DNA from: Oscillibacter valericigenes
GTDB taxonomy: Bacteria > Bacillota > Clostridia > Oscillospirales > Oscillospiraceae
NCBI RefSeq assembly: GCF_021531315.1
Contig: NZ_JAFBIQ010000008.1
Coordinates: 1-64,000, forward strand
DNA length: 64,000 nucleotides
Reading direction: 5' to 3'
Positions 1 through 10,356 of the stretch are shown here, in pieces; position 1 is the stretch's first letter; every line of letters begins with the position of its first letter. Position numbers and translations under genes: made by a program. The notes below the pieces were generated by a model. It was not told the DNA's origin, made no database searches, and saw nothing but the letters and a program-made list of their open reading frames with translations.

Positions 1-453
1 GGCGACCCGCTGGAGATCTACACAAGCAAGGAGGGCGAGGTCATCTTCAAGAAATACTCGCTCATGGGCGGCGTGGACGAGTTCGCCGCGCAGATCTGCG
101 AAACGCTCAGCAAGACCACCGGCGTAAGCGTCGCCGTGACGGACCGCGACAGTGTGATCGCCGCGGCGGGCAGCGCGCGGCGCGACCTGATCGGTAAGCG
201 CATCAGCACCGAGCTGGAGCAGATCATGGAGGACCGCGCCATCTACCGCGCGCAGGAGGGCAAGCGCAGCGTCTATGTCACCGACACGCTCGACCGCTGC
301 TGCGCGGCCATCGCCGCGCCCATCATCTCTGAGGGCGACGCGCTGGGGCTGGTGCTGTTTGTGGAGAACGAGGGCGAGAGCCATGTCGGCGAGACGGAGT
401 ACAAGCTCGCGCAAGCCATCGCCTCCTTCCTCGGCAGGCACATGGAGAGCTGA
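1..453 (+). CDS. spoVT: Stage V sporulation protein T (SpoVT), C-terminal part
   Basis: The window opens inside this gene; the frame is open from base 1 and ends with TGA at 453. The visible 150 residues are a GAF-like domain beginning just after the DNA-binding AbrB-type domain, which would lie upstream. The linker (GDPLEIY, then VIFKKYS) and the domain start (LMGGVDEFAAQICETLSKTT) match the SpoVT pattern. SpoVT is a forespore transcription regulator that tunes sigma-G dependent genes. It points to a spore-forming host. AbrB paralogues usually lack the GAF part, so SpoVT is the best call. A hairpin terminator follows directly. Confidence 0.88.
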   Translation, partial: GDPLEIYTSKEGEVIFKKYSLMGGVDEFAAQICETLSKTTGVSVAVTDRDSVIAAAGSARRDLIGKRISTELEQIMEDRAIYRAQEGKRSVYVTDTLDRCCAAIAAPIISEGDALGLVLFVENEGESHVGETEYKLAQAIASFLGRHMES

Positions 454-456
454 AAA

Positions 457-489
457 AAGGGGAGCGTCCCGCAGGCGGGGCGCTCCCTT
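457..489. terminator. Bidirectional hairpin terminator
   Basis: A 15-16 bp GC-rich stem (457-472 with 475-489) and 2-nt loop sit between the convergent spoVT and hydrolase genes, flanked by an A run on one side and T-rich sequence on the other. Confidence 0.75.
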
Positions 490-500
490 CCTTTGTGTTT

Positions 501-1028
501 TCAGTCGTTGATGACATTGATCTGGCACATCTTCATCGTTTCCAGCGCGTGACGGTGGCCCTCCGGCGTCACGCCGGCGCAGCAGCTCGCGTCCACGGTG
601 ATGGGCGCCTCGGGCATCGCCGCCTTGAAAAGCAGCGCATTGGACACCACACAGATGTCGGTGCAAAGGCCGACCAGCTCCAGCTCCAGCGCCTCCTGCG
701 CGCGCTCGGTCATGAGGATCGCGGCGAGCTTATTCGAGCCGAAGGTGGGCTTATCGATGACCGTCGCCTTCTCCGCGGCCTGGGCGATCTCATCATTGAG
801 CTGCCAGCCCTGCGTGCCCTCGATGCAGTGCTCGACGGGGAGATTGCGCCCCTCCTGCGTGTCGAGATAGTTTTCATAGTGCGTGTCGCGCGTGAGATAG
901 ATATTCCACGGGTCGTACTCCTTCATTTTCTCTAAGACCCTCGGCACGATCTGCTCCGCCTCCTTCGTGCCGAGCGAGCCGTTGATGAAGTCGTTCTGCA
1001 TGTCGATGACAACAAGAATTTTACGCAT
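501..1028 (-). CDS. Isochorismatase/nicotinamidase-family cysteine hydrolase
   Basis: 175 residues, the usual length for PncA-like cysteine hydrolases. The triad is visible: Asp in VVIDMQNDF (about residue 9), Lys in IDKPTFGS, and the nucleophilic Cys in the region GLCTDICVVSNAL. The likely reaction is deamidation of nicotinamide to nicotinate in NAD salvage, but family members also act on other amides, so no symbol is given. The start is set by AGGAGGG about 8 nt upstream. It is the last gene of the minus-strand block that includes cysS, 48 nt downstream of that gene. Confidence 0.82.
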   Translation of the reverse strand: MRKILVVIDMQNDFINGSLGTKEAEQIVPRVLEKMKEYDPWNIYLTRDTHYENYLDTQEGRNLPVEHCIEGTQGWQLNDEIAQAAEKATVIDKPTFGSNKLAAILMTERAQEALELELVGLCTDICVVSNALLFKAAMPEAPITVDASCCAGVTPEGHRHALETMKMCQINVIND

Positions 1029-1076
1029 AGCGATGCCCTCCTGTACGATGGGGCGGAGCCCCTTTGATGTTGTTGC

Positions 1077-2525
1077 TTACACTCTTTTCCACTTCGCGCC
1101 GTTGGGAATATCCGTCACCTCGATGCCCTGCGCCTTCAGCTCGTCGCGAATACGGTCGGCCTCGGCGAAGTTCTTCGCCTTCTTCGCCTCTGCGCGCCGG
1201 CGGATAAGACTTTCAATGGCCTCGTCCGCCACGCCGTCCTCGGCGATGACCGTAAACGCGCCAGCGCTCTGCACGGCGGCCGCGTTCCTCTCGCGCAGCG
1301 CAGCGGCCTTGGCGATGAGATCAAGGCTGAGCACCATGTCAAGGTCGGCGATGACCGCGAGCTTCGTTGCGTCGCCCGTCTTGGCCTTGAGCACATCGTA
1401 GAGCACCGTGACGCCCATGGCGGTGTTGAGGTCGTTGTCCATCTCCTTAGAGAATTTCGCGCGGTACTCGGCGCGCACGGCCTCGTCGACCTCGCCCTCG
1501 CTCTTGAGGTTTGCGATCTTCGTGAGCAGCTTATTATACGCGAGCGCGGCGTTGTCAAGGTTCTCCCAGGTGAACACAAGGCTCTTGCGGTAGTGGCTCT
1601 GCAAGCAGAAGAAGCGGTAGACCAGCGGGTCGTAGCCCTTTTCCTCCAGCAGCGAAACGGTCAGAAACTCGCCCTTGGACTTGGACATCTTGCCGTCGCT
1701 CGTGTTGAGGTGCGCGACATGGCACCAGTGCGGGCACCACGCATGGCCGAGGTAGCTCTCGCTCTGCGCGATCTCGTTCGTGTGGTGCGGGAAGGCGTTG
1801 TCCACGCCGCCGCAGTGCAGGTCGAGGTATTCGCCGTTGAACTTCATCGAAATGCCGGAGCACTCGATGTGCCAGCCGGGATAGCCCACACCCCACGGGG
1901 AGTCCCACTTGAGCGCCTGATCCTCAAACTTGGACTTGGTGAACCAGAGCACGAAGTCGTTTCGGTTCTTCTTGTTCGTGTCCTCCTCCACGCCCTCGCG
2001 CACGCCCACGGCGAGATCCTCCTCGTTGTGGTCATTGAAAATATAGTAGCGCGCGAGCTTGCTCGTGTCGAAGTAGACATTGCCGCCGGCGAGGTAGGCG
2101 TAGCCTGTGTCGAGGAGCTTGGTGATGATCTTGATATAGTCGTCAATGAGGCCCGTGGCGGGCTGCACGATGTCGGGGCGCTTGATGTTGAGCTTTTTGC
2201 AGTCGGCAAAGAAGGCGTCGGTGTAGAACTGCGCGATCTCCATGACGCTCTTGTGCTCGCGCTTGGCGCCCTTGAGCATCTTGTCCTCGCCCTCGTCGGC
2301 GTCGCTCGTGAGGTGGCCGACGTCGGTGATGTTCATCACGCGGTTGACGCTGTAACCCGCGAAGCGCAGGTACTTCTCCAGCACATCCTCCATGATGTAG
2401 CTGCGCAGATTGCCGATGTGGGCAAAGTGATAGACGGTCGGGCCGCAGGTGTACATCTCGACATGGTTCGGGGTATGGGTCTTCAGCTCTTCCTTCTTAT
2501 GCGTTGCGGAATTATAGAGATACAT
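1077..2525 (-). CDS. cysS: Cysteine--tRNA ligase
   Basis: 482 residues, a class I aminoacyl-tRNA synthetase charging tRNA-Cys. The HIGH-type signature is FAHIGNLRSY near residue 35, the KMSKS loop is at GKMSKSKGEF (about residue 280), and zinc/cysteine-site residues appear in YTCGPTVY, HIECSG and HHTNEIAQSE. The C-terminus carries the anticodon-binding helical DALR region. AAGGAG lies 7 nt before the ATG. It is downstream of pgsA on the same strand (34 nt gap), consistent with co-transcription. Confidence 0.97.
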   Translation of the reverse strand: MYLYNSATHKKEELKTHTPNHVEMYTCGPTVYHFAHIGNLRSYIMEDVLEKYLRFAGYSVNRVMNITDVGHLTSDADEGEDKMLKGAKREHKSVMEIAQFYTDAFFADCKKLNIKRPDIVQPATGLIDDYIKIITKLLDTGYAYLAGGNVYFDTSKLARYYIFNDHNEEDLAVGVREGVEEDTNKKNRNDFVLWFTKSKFEDQALKWDSPWGVGYPGWHIECSGISMKFNGEYLDLHCGGVDNAFPHHTNEIAQSESYLGHAWCPHWCHVAHLNTSDGKMSKSKGEFLTVSLLEEKGYDPLVYRFFCLQSHYRKSLVFTWENLDNAALAYNKLLTKIANLKSEGEVDEAVRAEYRAKFSKEMDNDLNTAMGVTVLYDVLKAKTGDATKLAVIADLDMVLSLDLIAKAAALRERNAAAVQSAGAFTVIAEDGVADEAIESLIRRRAEAKKAKNFAEADRIRDELKAQGIEVTDIPNGAKWKRV

Positions 2526-2559
2526 AGAAAAACTCCTTTACAGGAAAAATTTACAATTC

Positions 2560-3093
2560 TCAGTCCGGTTCGCGGAACACATCGGCGTTTTTGGCGAGGT
2601 ATTCCAGACCGGAGTAGGCGGTGGTGAGCACGATGACGGCGTTGCACAGCGGATCGAACCAGGCATAGCCGCCGAAGACATTGAGCAGCATCGCGCACAG
2701 GCAAATCATGGTCGAGGCGGTCTTGACCTTGCCCGACCACGCCGCGGCGATGACGCGCCCCTGCTCGACTGCCACGAGCCGCATACCGGATACGGCAAAC
2801 TCGCGCAGCAGCACGACCGCCAGACACCAGCCGGGCATCTGCCCGATCTCGACGAGGTAGCACATCGCCGCCATCACGAGCACCTTGTCCGCCAACGGGT
2901 CCATGAACTTGCCGAAGTTGGTGACCTGATTATAGTGGCGGGCGATGTAGCCGTCGGCAAAATCGGTCAGGCAGGCGATGACGAACACAGCGAAGGCGGC
3001 GTAGCGCGCGTAGGGGAAGTCAAGATACAAGATCACAAGGAAAATGGGGATCAGCGCCACCCGCGCAAGGGTGAGCTTATTGGCAGTCGTCAT
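2560..3093 (-). CDS. pgsA: CDP-diacylglycerol--glycerol-3-phosphate 3-phosphatidyltransferase
   Basis: 177-residue integral membrane enzyme that makes phosphatidylglycerophosphate from CDP-diacylglycerol and glycerol-3-phosphate, the first committed step to phosphatidylglycerol and cardiolipin. The CDP-alcohol phosphotransferase signature D-x2-DG-x2-AR-x8-G-x3-D-x3-D is present from about residue 44 (DFADGYIAR then GKFMDPLAD). Several hydrophobic helices flank it. AAAGGA lies upstream of the ATG. The rimO-pgsA order, with recA nearby, is common in Firmicutes. Confidence 0.94.
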   Translation of the reverse strand: MTTANKLTLARVALIPIFLVILYLDFPYARYAAFAVFVIACLTDFADGYIARHYNQVTNFGKFMDPLADKVLVMAAMCYLVEIGQMPGWCLAVVLLREFAVSGMRLVAVEQGRVIAAAWSGKVKTASTMICLCAMLLNVFGGYAWFDPLCNAVIVLTTAYSGLEYLAKNADVFREPD

Positions 3094-3161
3094 CTGTGAA
3101 CAGTCCTTTCAAGGCGCTCGCGCGCCGTTGTTTGCTATTTTTGCCGCGTCGGCGCGGCGGT

Positions 3162-4487
3162 TCATTCCTCCGCCAGCTCGCCGGTCAGCTCGCCGTCCAT
3201 CGCGCCGGTGATGCGCACGGGTACGAACTCGCCAGCCGCGACCTCGCGGGAGGCGGAAAAGTAGATGCGTCCGTCGATGTCGGGCGACTCGGCGTAGCTG
3301 CGGCCGGTGAAGAGCATCGACTGGCCGTCGAAGCCCTCGCAGAGGACCTCGAGCACATCGCCCTGCCGCTCATCGTTCCATGCGTCGATGATGTCGCTCT
3401 GAAGGTCCACCACCAGCTCGGCGCGGCGCACGGCCTCGTCGGTGTCGACTCGCTCCATCCTCGCCGCGCGCGTCCCCTCCTCGGGAGAGTAGGGGAATAC
3501 GCCCGCGCGCAGCATCTTCTGCTCGCGCAGAAATCCGCACAGCTCGTCGAACTCCGCCTCGCCCTCGCCGGGCAGGCCCGTGATGATGGAGGTGCGCAGC
3601 ACGAGACCGGGGATGCGCTCGCGCAGCCGGCCGAGCAGCGCGCAGATGTACTTCTTGTCGCCGCGGCGGTTCATCTTTTTGAGAATTTTGTCGTTGCAGT
3701 GCTGGAGCGGAATGTCAAGGTACTTGACGATCTTATCCTCGCGCGCGATGACCTCGATCAAATGCTCGTCGATCCACTCAGGGTAGAGATAGTGCAGCCG
3801 GACCCAATGAAAATCGAGCTTGCACAGCTCCTCTAAAAGCTCGGCCAGATGGGGCTTGCCGTCCCAGTCCATGCCGTAGCGCGTGATGTCCTGTGCGATG
3901 ACGAGCAGTTCCTTCACGCCGCCGTCGGCAAGGCTCTTCGCCTCGGCGAGCACATTTTCCATCGCGCGTGAGCGGTATTTGCCGCGCAGCTTCGGAATGA
4001 TGCAGAACGCGCACCAGTTGTCACAGCCCTCGGCGATGCGCAAAAAGGCGTAGTGGCAGGGCGTGGTGAGCACGCGGCCGAACTCATCGACCGGCGCGTT
4101 GATGTCGTCAAAGCGGCTGACGCTGCCGCCCGCCATCACGGTCTCCACTGCGTCCACAATGTCCTTGTAGCTGCCGGTGCCGAGGATGCCATCCACCTCC
4201 GGAAGCTCCGCCGTCACCTCGCCCTGATAGCGCTGCGTCATGCAGCCGGTGACGAGGATCCTTTGCAGCTTGCCGGCCTTTTTCAGCTCCGCCATCTGCA
4301 AAATGTTGTCGATGGCCTCCTCGTTCGCGCTCGAGAGAAAGCCGCAGGTGTTGACCACCGCGACATCGCAGCCCTCGGCGCCTGCGCAAAGCTCCATGCC
4401 GGCGTCGCGGCACAGCGCCATCATCTGCTCGCAGTTGACCGTATTCTTCGCGCAGCCGAGCGAAATAAAATGCAGTTTATACGCCAT
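3162..4487 (-). CDS. rimO: Ribosomal protein S12 methylthiotransferase RimO
   Basis: About 441 residues, a radical SAM methylthiotransferase that modifies an aspartate of ribosomal protein S12. The N-terminal MTTase domain has its three cysteines in SLGCAKNT, VVNTCGF and VTGCMTQ. The radical SAM motif C-x3-C-x2-C is in EGCDNWCAFCIIP (about residue 150). A C-terminal TRAM-like domain ends the protein. Two ATGs are possible; the second (4487) is chosen because GGGAAG is 6 nt before it, whereas the first (4493) directly abuts that motif. RimO is preferred over MiaB because of the SLGCAKNTVN start. Confidence 0.93.
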   Translation of the reverse strand: MAYKLHFISLGCAKNTVNCEQMMALCRDAGMELCAGAEGCDVAVVNTCGFLSSANEEAIDNILQMAELKKAGKLQRILVTGCMTQRYQGEVTAELPEVDGILGTGSYKDIVDAVETVMAGGSVSRFDDINAPVDEFGRVLTTPCHYAFLRIAEGCDNWCAFCIIPKLRGKYRSRAMENVLAEAKSLADGGVKELLVIAQDITRYGMDWDGKPHLAELLEELCKLDFHWVRLHYLYPEWIDEHLIEVIAREDKIVKYLDIPLQHCNDKILKKMNRRGDKKYICALLGRLRERIPGLVLRTSIITGLPGEGEAEFDELCGFLREQKMLRAGVFPYSPEEGTRAARMERVDTDEAVRRAELVVDLQSDIIDAWNDERQGDVLEVLCEGFDGQSMLFTGRSYAESPDIDGRIYFSASREVAAGEFVPVRITGAMDGELTGELAEE

Positions 4488-4508
4488 ATCCATCTTCCCG
4501 TTTCGTCG

Positions 4509-5140
4509 TTACGCTTCCTCGTCCGCGTCCGTCAGCGCCGCGCCCGCCGTCCGCAGGGCGGTCTTGACCTCACCCCACGAAAAGCCGCGGCGCAGCAGCG
4601 CGTCCGACAAGCGTTTATATTCCTTTTCGTTTAAGGGCCTTCCCCTTGTCCGCGCCGCGATGACGCGCGCGAGGGTCTCCTGTGCATCGGGGGCTGTTTC
4701 CAGTGCCCCGTCCCACAGCTCGCGGGGAACGCCGCGGCGGTACAGCTCGTCGCGCAGACGCGCGCTGCCGTAGCCCTGCGCGCTGTAATGGCGCACGAGC
4801 ATGGCGGCATAGGCCGCGTCGTCCAGCGCGCCGACATTCTCCAGATACTCCGCCGCCGCGTCGGCGTCATCCGCCTCGGAGCCCTTTTGCACGAGGCGGC
4901 GCGTCAGCTCGCGCTTGGAGAGCGGACGGGCGGAGATCATATTGGCTGCGCGCACGCGCGTTTCGCTGCGCGCGCCGCATCTGCGTAATTGTACCACAGT
5001 CTCGGGTGAAATGTCCAGCCCCACATATAAGCCGAAATGCAGAAGCTCGCTCTCGGTGATCCGAAGGAGGTCTCCCCCCTCCAGATACACGAGAACGCGC
5101 TCCTGCTTATGCTTCGATCTTTCGATGCGCTCGACTCTCA

Positions 5141-5141
<1 letters not shown>
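4509..5141 (-). CDS. recX: Recombination regulator RecX
   Basis: 210 residues, Arg- and Leu-rich, all helical, the RecX pattern of tandem three-helix repeats (LSKRELTRRLVQKG, then YGSARLRDELYRRGV and GFSWGEVKTALR). RecX binds RecA filaments and modulates them. The start ATG shares its A with the recA stop (TGATG overlap), so the two are translationally coupled. Similarity between RecX proteins is low, but the position right after recA is diagnostic. Confidence 0.9.
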
Positions 5142-6244
<1,103 letters not shown>

Positions 6245-6283
6245 AACTTCGTCCTCCTTATTTCGCTGCTATCTCTAAATTTT

Positions 6284-7150
6284 TCAGATCTCTTTGCAAA
6301 GCCGCCCGTAGACCACGCGCGGAATGTCGTGCAGGTCGCGGACGATCTGCACGTCGCCGAAGCCGTTCGTGCGCATGATGCGCAGCACCTCGTCCGCCTG
6401 ACCGATGCCGACCTCGAAGGCCAGCAGACCGTTCGGTACAAGCGCGTCGCGCCACTTGTCCGAAATGGCGCGGTAGAAATCCAGCCCGTCCGCGCCGCCG
6501 TCGAGCGCGAGGTGCGGCTCGTGGTCGCGCACGGAGGTGTCGAGCGCTTCGATGTCCGCCGTAGGGATGTAGGGCGGGTTCGACACGATGCAGTCAAACT
6601 CGCCGAGCTGGCGCGAGGGCTTCTCGCGCGCGTCCATGCGCAGGCTCGTCACGCGCGCCGAGAGCTGGTTGCGCCGGATATTCTGCCGGCAGACCTTGAG
6701 CGCCTCGTCGTCCCACTCGCCGAGCAGCACGCGGCTGCGCAGCACTTGACTTGCCACGGCAAGGCCGATGCAGCCGCTGCCCGCGCACAGGTCGAGCACG
6801 CGGCAGTCCGCGCCGGAATCCAGCTCATGCACGACCGTCTGCACCAGCACCTCGGTGTCGGGGCGCGGGATCAGCACGGCGGGCGAAATGTCCAGCCCCA
6901 GGCCGTAAAACTCCCACTCACCGATGAGATAGGCCACCGGCTCACCGGCAAGGTGCCGCGCGCAAAGCTCACAGGCCGCGCGCTCGACCTCGGGCGAGGC
7001 GTAAAGCAGGCCGTCGCGCAGCAGCTCGTTTTTCGTTTTTCCCGACGCGGTGCACACCAGCTCGCGCGCCGCCTGCGTCGCCTCCTCCACACCCGCCTTG
7101 CGCAGACGCGCGCGCAGGTCCATGTAGAGGTCGTTATACTTGATCGCCAT
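6284..7150 (-). CDS. prmC: Peptide chain release factor N5-glutamine methyltransferase
   Basis: 288 residues. An N-terminal helical domain is followed by a SAM-binding Rossmann domain with DLCAGSGCIGLAVA (about residue 120) and the catalytic NPPY motif in IVSNPPYIPTADI (about residue 188). PrmC methylates the GGQ glutamine of release factors RF1 and RF2. The ATG follows the stop of the DUF1385 gene immediately, so the genes are coupled. That pairing is widespread in Firmicutes, where prfA is often adjacent; prfA is not seen here. Confidence 0.94.
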   Translation of the reverse strand: MAIKYNDLYMDLRARLRKAGVEEATQAARELVCTASGKTKNELLRDGLLYASPEVERAACELCARHLAGEPVAYLIGEWEFYGLGLDISPAVLIPRPDTEVLVQTVVHELDSGADCRVLDLCAGSGCIGLAVASQVLRSRVLLGEWDDEALKVCRQNIRRNQLSARVTSLRMDAREKPSRQLGEFDCIVSNPPYIPTADIEALDTSVRDHEPHLALDGGADGLDFYRAISDKWRDALVPNGLLAFEVGIGQADEVLRIMRTNGFGDVQIVRDLHDIPRVVYGRLCKEI

Positions 7151-8110
7151 TTACCACTCGTCCTTACCCTTCTGCTCTGGAATGACCAGCTCCATCGCGC
7201 GGATAGCGACCTCGAGCATACTGTCGTCCGGCTCGTTGGTGGTGAAATTTTGCAGCCACAGCCCCGGCTTTGCCAGCGCATTCGTCACGGGATTGTCGTG
7301 CCCGCCGACATAGCGGTTGAACTCATAGGTCACGCCCACAACGGGGATGAGCAGCAGCAGGTGCAGCACGATGCGCACCCACACGCTGCGCCAGTCGACG
7401 AAGCTGAACACCACGCTTGAGACAAGGATGGACACCACGACCACCACGAACAGAAAGCTTGTGCCGCAGCGCGGATGGTGGCGCGGCTGGATGCGGCAGT
7501 TCTCCACCGTCAGCGGCAGCCCCGCCTCGTAGCAGAAAATCGTCTTATGTTCCGCGCCGTGATACTGGAATACGCGCTGGATGTCCTTCTGCTTCGAGCA
7601 TAGAAGCAGGTAGCAGAAGAAGATGGTCAGCTTGATGACGGACTCGACGAGGTTGTGTACGACCACATTCGGAATGAATTTTCCGAGCAGCCCCGCGAGA
7701 AAGGTCGGCAGGATCATAAAAAGGCCGATCGTCAGCCCCAGCGACAGCACGACCGCCAGCGCTGCGACGAGCTTCTGCATTTTCTCGCTGCCGAGCTTTT
7801 TTTCAAGCCACCGGTCGAACTTCGATGGCTCGCCCTCCTCCTCGGGGAAAAAGTCTGCCGAGTACATCAGCGCCTTCACGCCGCGCACCATCGAATCCAC
7901 GAAGGTCACTGCCCCGCGGAGCACGGGCAGGCCGAGAACGGGATAGCGGTCGCGCACGAGCTTCAATTCCTCGACCTTTTCGACCAGCCCCTCCTTCGAT
8001 CTTACGACGATGGCCTGCTTTTCCGGCCCGCGCATCAATATGCCCTCGATCAGCGCCTGTCCGCCGATGGAGGTGCGAAATTTTGCTTTGGTTTGCTTTT
8101 GCTCTGCCAT
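7151..8110 (-). CDS. DUF1385 domain-containing membrane protein
   Basis: 319 residues from the ATG at 8110; an upstream in-frame start exists but AAGGAG lies 8 nt before 8110. The DUF1385 (YqhQ-like) features are visible: SIGGQALIEGILMRGP near the N-terminus, GAEHKTIFCYE in the middle, HPRCGTSFLF after it, and about four hydrophobic segments. Molecular function is unknown. It heads the prmC-recA-recX string and has its own predicted promoter. Confidence 0.9.
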   Translation of the reverse strand: MAEQKQTKAKFRTSIGGQALIEGILMRGPEKQAIVVRSKEGLVEKVEELKLVRDRYPVLGLPVLRGAVTFVDSMVRGVKALMYSADFFPEEEGEPSKFDRWLEKKLGSEKMQKLVAALAVVLSLGLTIGLFMILPTFLAGLLGKFIPNVVVHNLVESVIKLTIFFCYLLLCSKQKDIQRVFQYHGAEHKTIFCYEAGLPLTVENCRIQPRHHPRCGTSFLFVVVVVSILVSSVVFSFVDWRSVWVRIVLHLLLLIPVVGVTYEFNRYVGGHDNPVTNALAKPGLWLQNFTTNEPDDSMLEVAIRAMELVIPEQKGKDEW

Positions 8111-8130
8111 GTAGGTTTCTCCTTGCGATG

Positions 8131-8159
8131 ATGGTATCATATCCTGCTGAAAATTGCAA
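8131..8159 (-). promoter_or_regulatory. Predicted sigma-A promoter for the DUF1385-prmC-recA block
   Basis: On the minus strand, -35 TTGCAA (8159-8154), a 17-nt spacer and -10 TACCAT (8136-8131) preceded by an extended TG. It would start transcription about 15 nt before the ribosome site. Confidence 0.5.
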
Positions 8160-8173
8160 CAGTTGTTCTAAAA

Positions 8174-9595
8174 TTATTTTTCCATGGGCAGCGTCATCGT
8201 CACGACTGTGCCGCCGCCGTCGGCGTTGGCGATGTCAAAGGTGCCGTTGTGCAGTCGCATGATCTCGTCGCACACGGCAAGGCCGATGCCGCTGCCGCGC
8301 TCCTTGGACGAGCCCTTGTAGAATTTCTGCTTGACATAGGGCAGCTCCGCGATCGGGATGCCGGGGCCGAAGTCGCGCACGCGGATGACCATGCTGCCGT
8401 CCTCCGCGGTGACGGACACATCGATACGCTTGCCGCTGCCGCCGTGCTTGGCGGCGTTGTCGAGCACGTTGCAGAAGACCTGCTTCATGCGCTCGCCGTC
8501 GGCGATGATCGGCGGCAGGTCGTCCGCGCATTCGTAGCGCAGCTCAATGCCCTCCTGCCCGAAAAGCTCGCGGTAGGTGAAGATGGCGTCCTCCAGCTCA
8601 GCGAGCAGGTCGGTCTCCTCCACGCGCAGCGTGAAGCGTCCGTCCTGCATCTTGGTGAACTCCAGCAGCTCCTCGACCATCGAGGTCAGGCGGCGGGACT
8701 CCTTGACGATGATGCCGAGGCCCCGCTGCGTCTGCTCGGGATTTGCGCAGGGATCGGCGGCAAGGGTCTCCGCCCAGCCGTTGATGGCCGTGAGCGGCGT
8801 GCGCAGCTCGTGCGACACAGAGGAGATGAACTCCTGCTGAATCTTCTCGGCCTGCGAGATCTTGAGCGACATATCGTTGATGTTGTCCACCAGCTCGCCC
8901 AGCTCGTCGCGGTAGCGGTTCTCGATCATAATACCGTAGCTGCCGGCGGAGATGCGCCGCGCGGCGTCGCTGACGACGGCGACCGGACGGACGACGCTGG
9001 TGATAAAGATAGCGTTGGAAAAGATCGTCAGGCCGATGCACAAAAGCGCGACGCCGACAGCGACGGCAAGGTTGATCAGCACGCTGCGGTCCGCCTCGCG
9101 CAGCGAGGTGACATAGCGCAGCACGCCGATCACGCGCCCGTTGAAGAGCAGCGGCGCGGAGACCGAGAGGATCTTTTCTCCCGTCTGCGGGTCAAGCCCC
9201 TCAAAGCCTGCCGGCTTTCCGGTGGCAACGGCATCGGCCACATCGCTCGTGCCGGGCTGGGTACCGGCAGTCAGGCCGTAGCTTGACACCTGCACGCGCC
9301 CGTTGACATTGACAAACTGCAATTCCAGCCGGTCCTTCTCCTCGAAGGTCTCCACCGTGATGGTGGCGTAGCGGAAATACTCGCTGTAGCTTTTAAGACC
9401 GTAGCTTGAAAAGTTGTCCGCCGCAACGCGGGCGCGCGTTTCCAGTCCCGAGCGCATGGCGCTGTAATAGGCTTGGCGCACGCCGAGCGTATAGAGCGAA
9501 ACGATGGCGATGACCACCAGAACGATGGGCAGCATGGCGTTCACGAGCCAGCGCTGGCGCAATCCGCGGATGCGCAGGCCGCGCTTTGCGTGCAT
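8174..9595 (-). CDS. Sensor histidine kinase
   Basis: 473 residues. Layout: N-terminal transmembrane helix (about 17-37), extracytoplasmic sensor region, second helix (about 165-190), HAMP linker, HisKA domain with the phospho-accepting His in SSVSHELRTPLTAI (about residue 258), and HATPase domain with N-box NVLDNAAKHG, G1 RDFGPGI and G2 GSGIGLAV. It phosphorylates the regulator encoded just upstream (9643-10338). The ATG at 9595 is chosen over a GTG at 9604 because AAAGGA is 10 nt before it. The signal is unknown; the co-encoded lipoprotein may be part of the sensing arrangement. Confidence 0.93.
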   Translation of the reverse strand: MHAKRGLRIRGLRQRWLVNAMLPIVLVVIAIVSLYTLGVRQAYYSAMRSGLETRARVAADNFSSYGLKSYSEYFRYATITVETFEEKDRLELQFVNVNGRVQVSSYGLTAGTQPGTSDVADAVATGKPAGFEGLDPQTGEKILSVSAPLLFNGRVIGVLRYVTSLREADRSVLINLAVAVGVALLCIGLTIFSNAIFITSVVRPVAVVSDAARRISAGSYGIMIENRYRDELGELVDNINDMSLKISQAEKIQQEFISSVSHELRTPLTAINGWAETLAADPCANPEQTQRGLGIIVKESRRLTSMVEELLEFTKMQDGRFTLRVEETDLLAELEDAIFTYRELFGQEGIELRYECADDLPPIIADGERMKQVFCNVLDNAAKHGGSGKRIDVSVTAEDGSMVIRVRDFGPGIPIAELPYVKQKFYKGSSKERGSGIGLAVCDEIMRLHNGTFDIANADGGGTVVTMTLPMEK

Positions 9596-9642
9596 GGCGG
9601 TCACTTCCTTTCTGCTTTGAAATCGTTTTCAGCGCCCGGCGC

Positions 9643-10338
9643 TCAGTCCGTGCTCCACTTGTAGCCTCTGCCCCATACGGTGGCGATGTAGCGCGGCTCC
9701 TGCGCGTCGTCCTCGATCTTCAGCCGCAGGCGGCGGATGTTGACATCCACGATCTTCACCTCGCCGAAGTAGCCGCGCCCCCACACCGCGTCGAGAATAT
9801 CCTCGCGCGTGAGGGCCTTGTCGGGGTTTTCCATAAAGAGCTTCATGATCTGATACTCAAGCTGGGTAAGCTTGAGCCGCTTGCCATTTTTCGACACCGT
9901 GCGGTCGGTCGTGTTGAGCAGGAACGGCGGCTGCGACAGCTCACCGGGCGCGGCGCTGACGATCGGTGCGTCGCCCGCGCGGCGCAGCAGCGCGTCCACG
10001 CGCGCGGTCAGCTCGGCGGGAGAGAAGGGCTTGGTCACATAGTCGTCCGCGCCGGTCATCAGGCCCGTCACCTTGTCCATCTCCTGCGAGCGCGCGGTGA
10101 GCATGATGATGCCGATGTGCGGATAGGCCGCGCGCACGCGGCGGCAGACCTCAAAGCCGTCGATGCCCGGCAGCATGATGTCGAGCAGCGTGACGCGCAC
10201 ATCGGGGTTCTCGCTGAGCTTTTCCAGCGCCTCCTCGCCGGTCTCGGCCTCGACGACCTCATAGCCTGCGCGGATCAGATTGATGACGATAAAGCTGCGG
10301 ATGCTGGACTCGTCCTCTAAAACCAACACTTTTTTCAT
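9643..10338 (-). CDS. OmpR/PhoB-family response regulator
   Basis: 231 residues: receiver domain with the acidic pocket (LEDE), phospho-acceptor Asp in LLDIMLPGIDG (about residue 53) and Lys in VTKPFSP (about residue 104), then a winged-helix DNA-binding domain ending YIATVWGRGYKW. It lies between the lipoprotein and the histidine kinase, all on the minus strand with gaps of 18 and 47 nt, so one operon is likely. Targets are unknown. Confidence 0.95.
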   Translation of the reverse strand: MKKVLVLEDESSIRSFIVINLIRAGYEVVEAETGEEALEKLSENPDVRVTLLDIMLPGIDGFEVCRRVRAAYPHIGIIMLTARSQEMDKVTGLMTGADDYVTKPFSPAELTARVDALLRRAGDAPIVSAAPGELSQPPFLLNTTDRTVSKNGKRLKLTQLEYQIMKLFMENPDKALTREDILDAVWGRGYFGEVKIVDVNIRRLRLKIEDDAQEPRYIATVWGRGYKWSTD

Positions 10339-10356
10339 CGCGGCACAGTTCCTTTC

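Noticed and set aside
6245-6283. SOS box before recA
   Set aside because: The 39-nt gap contains no GAAC...GTTC-type palindrome.
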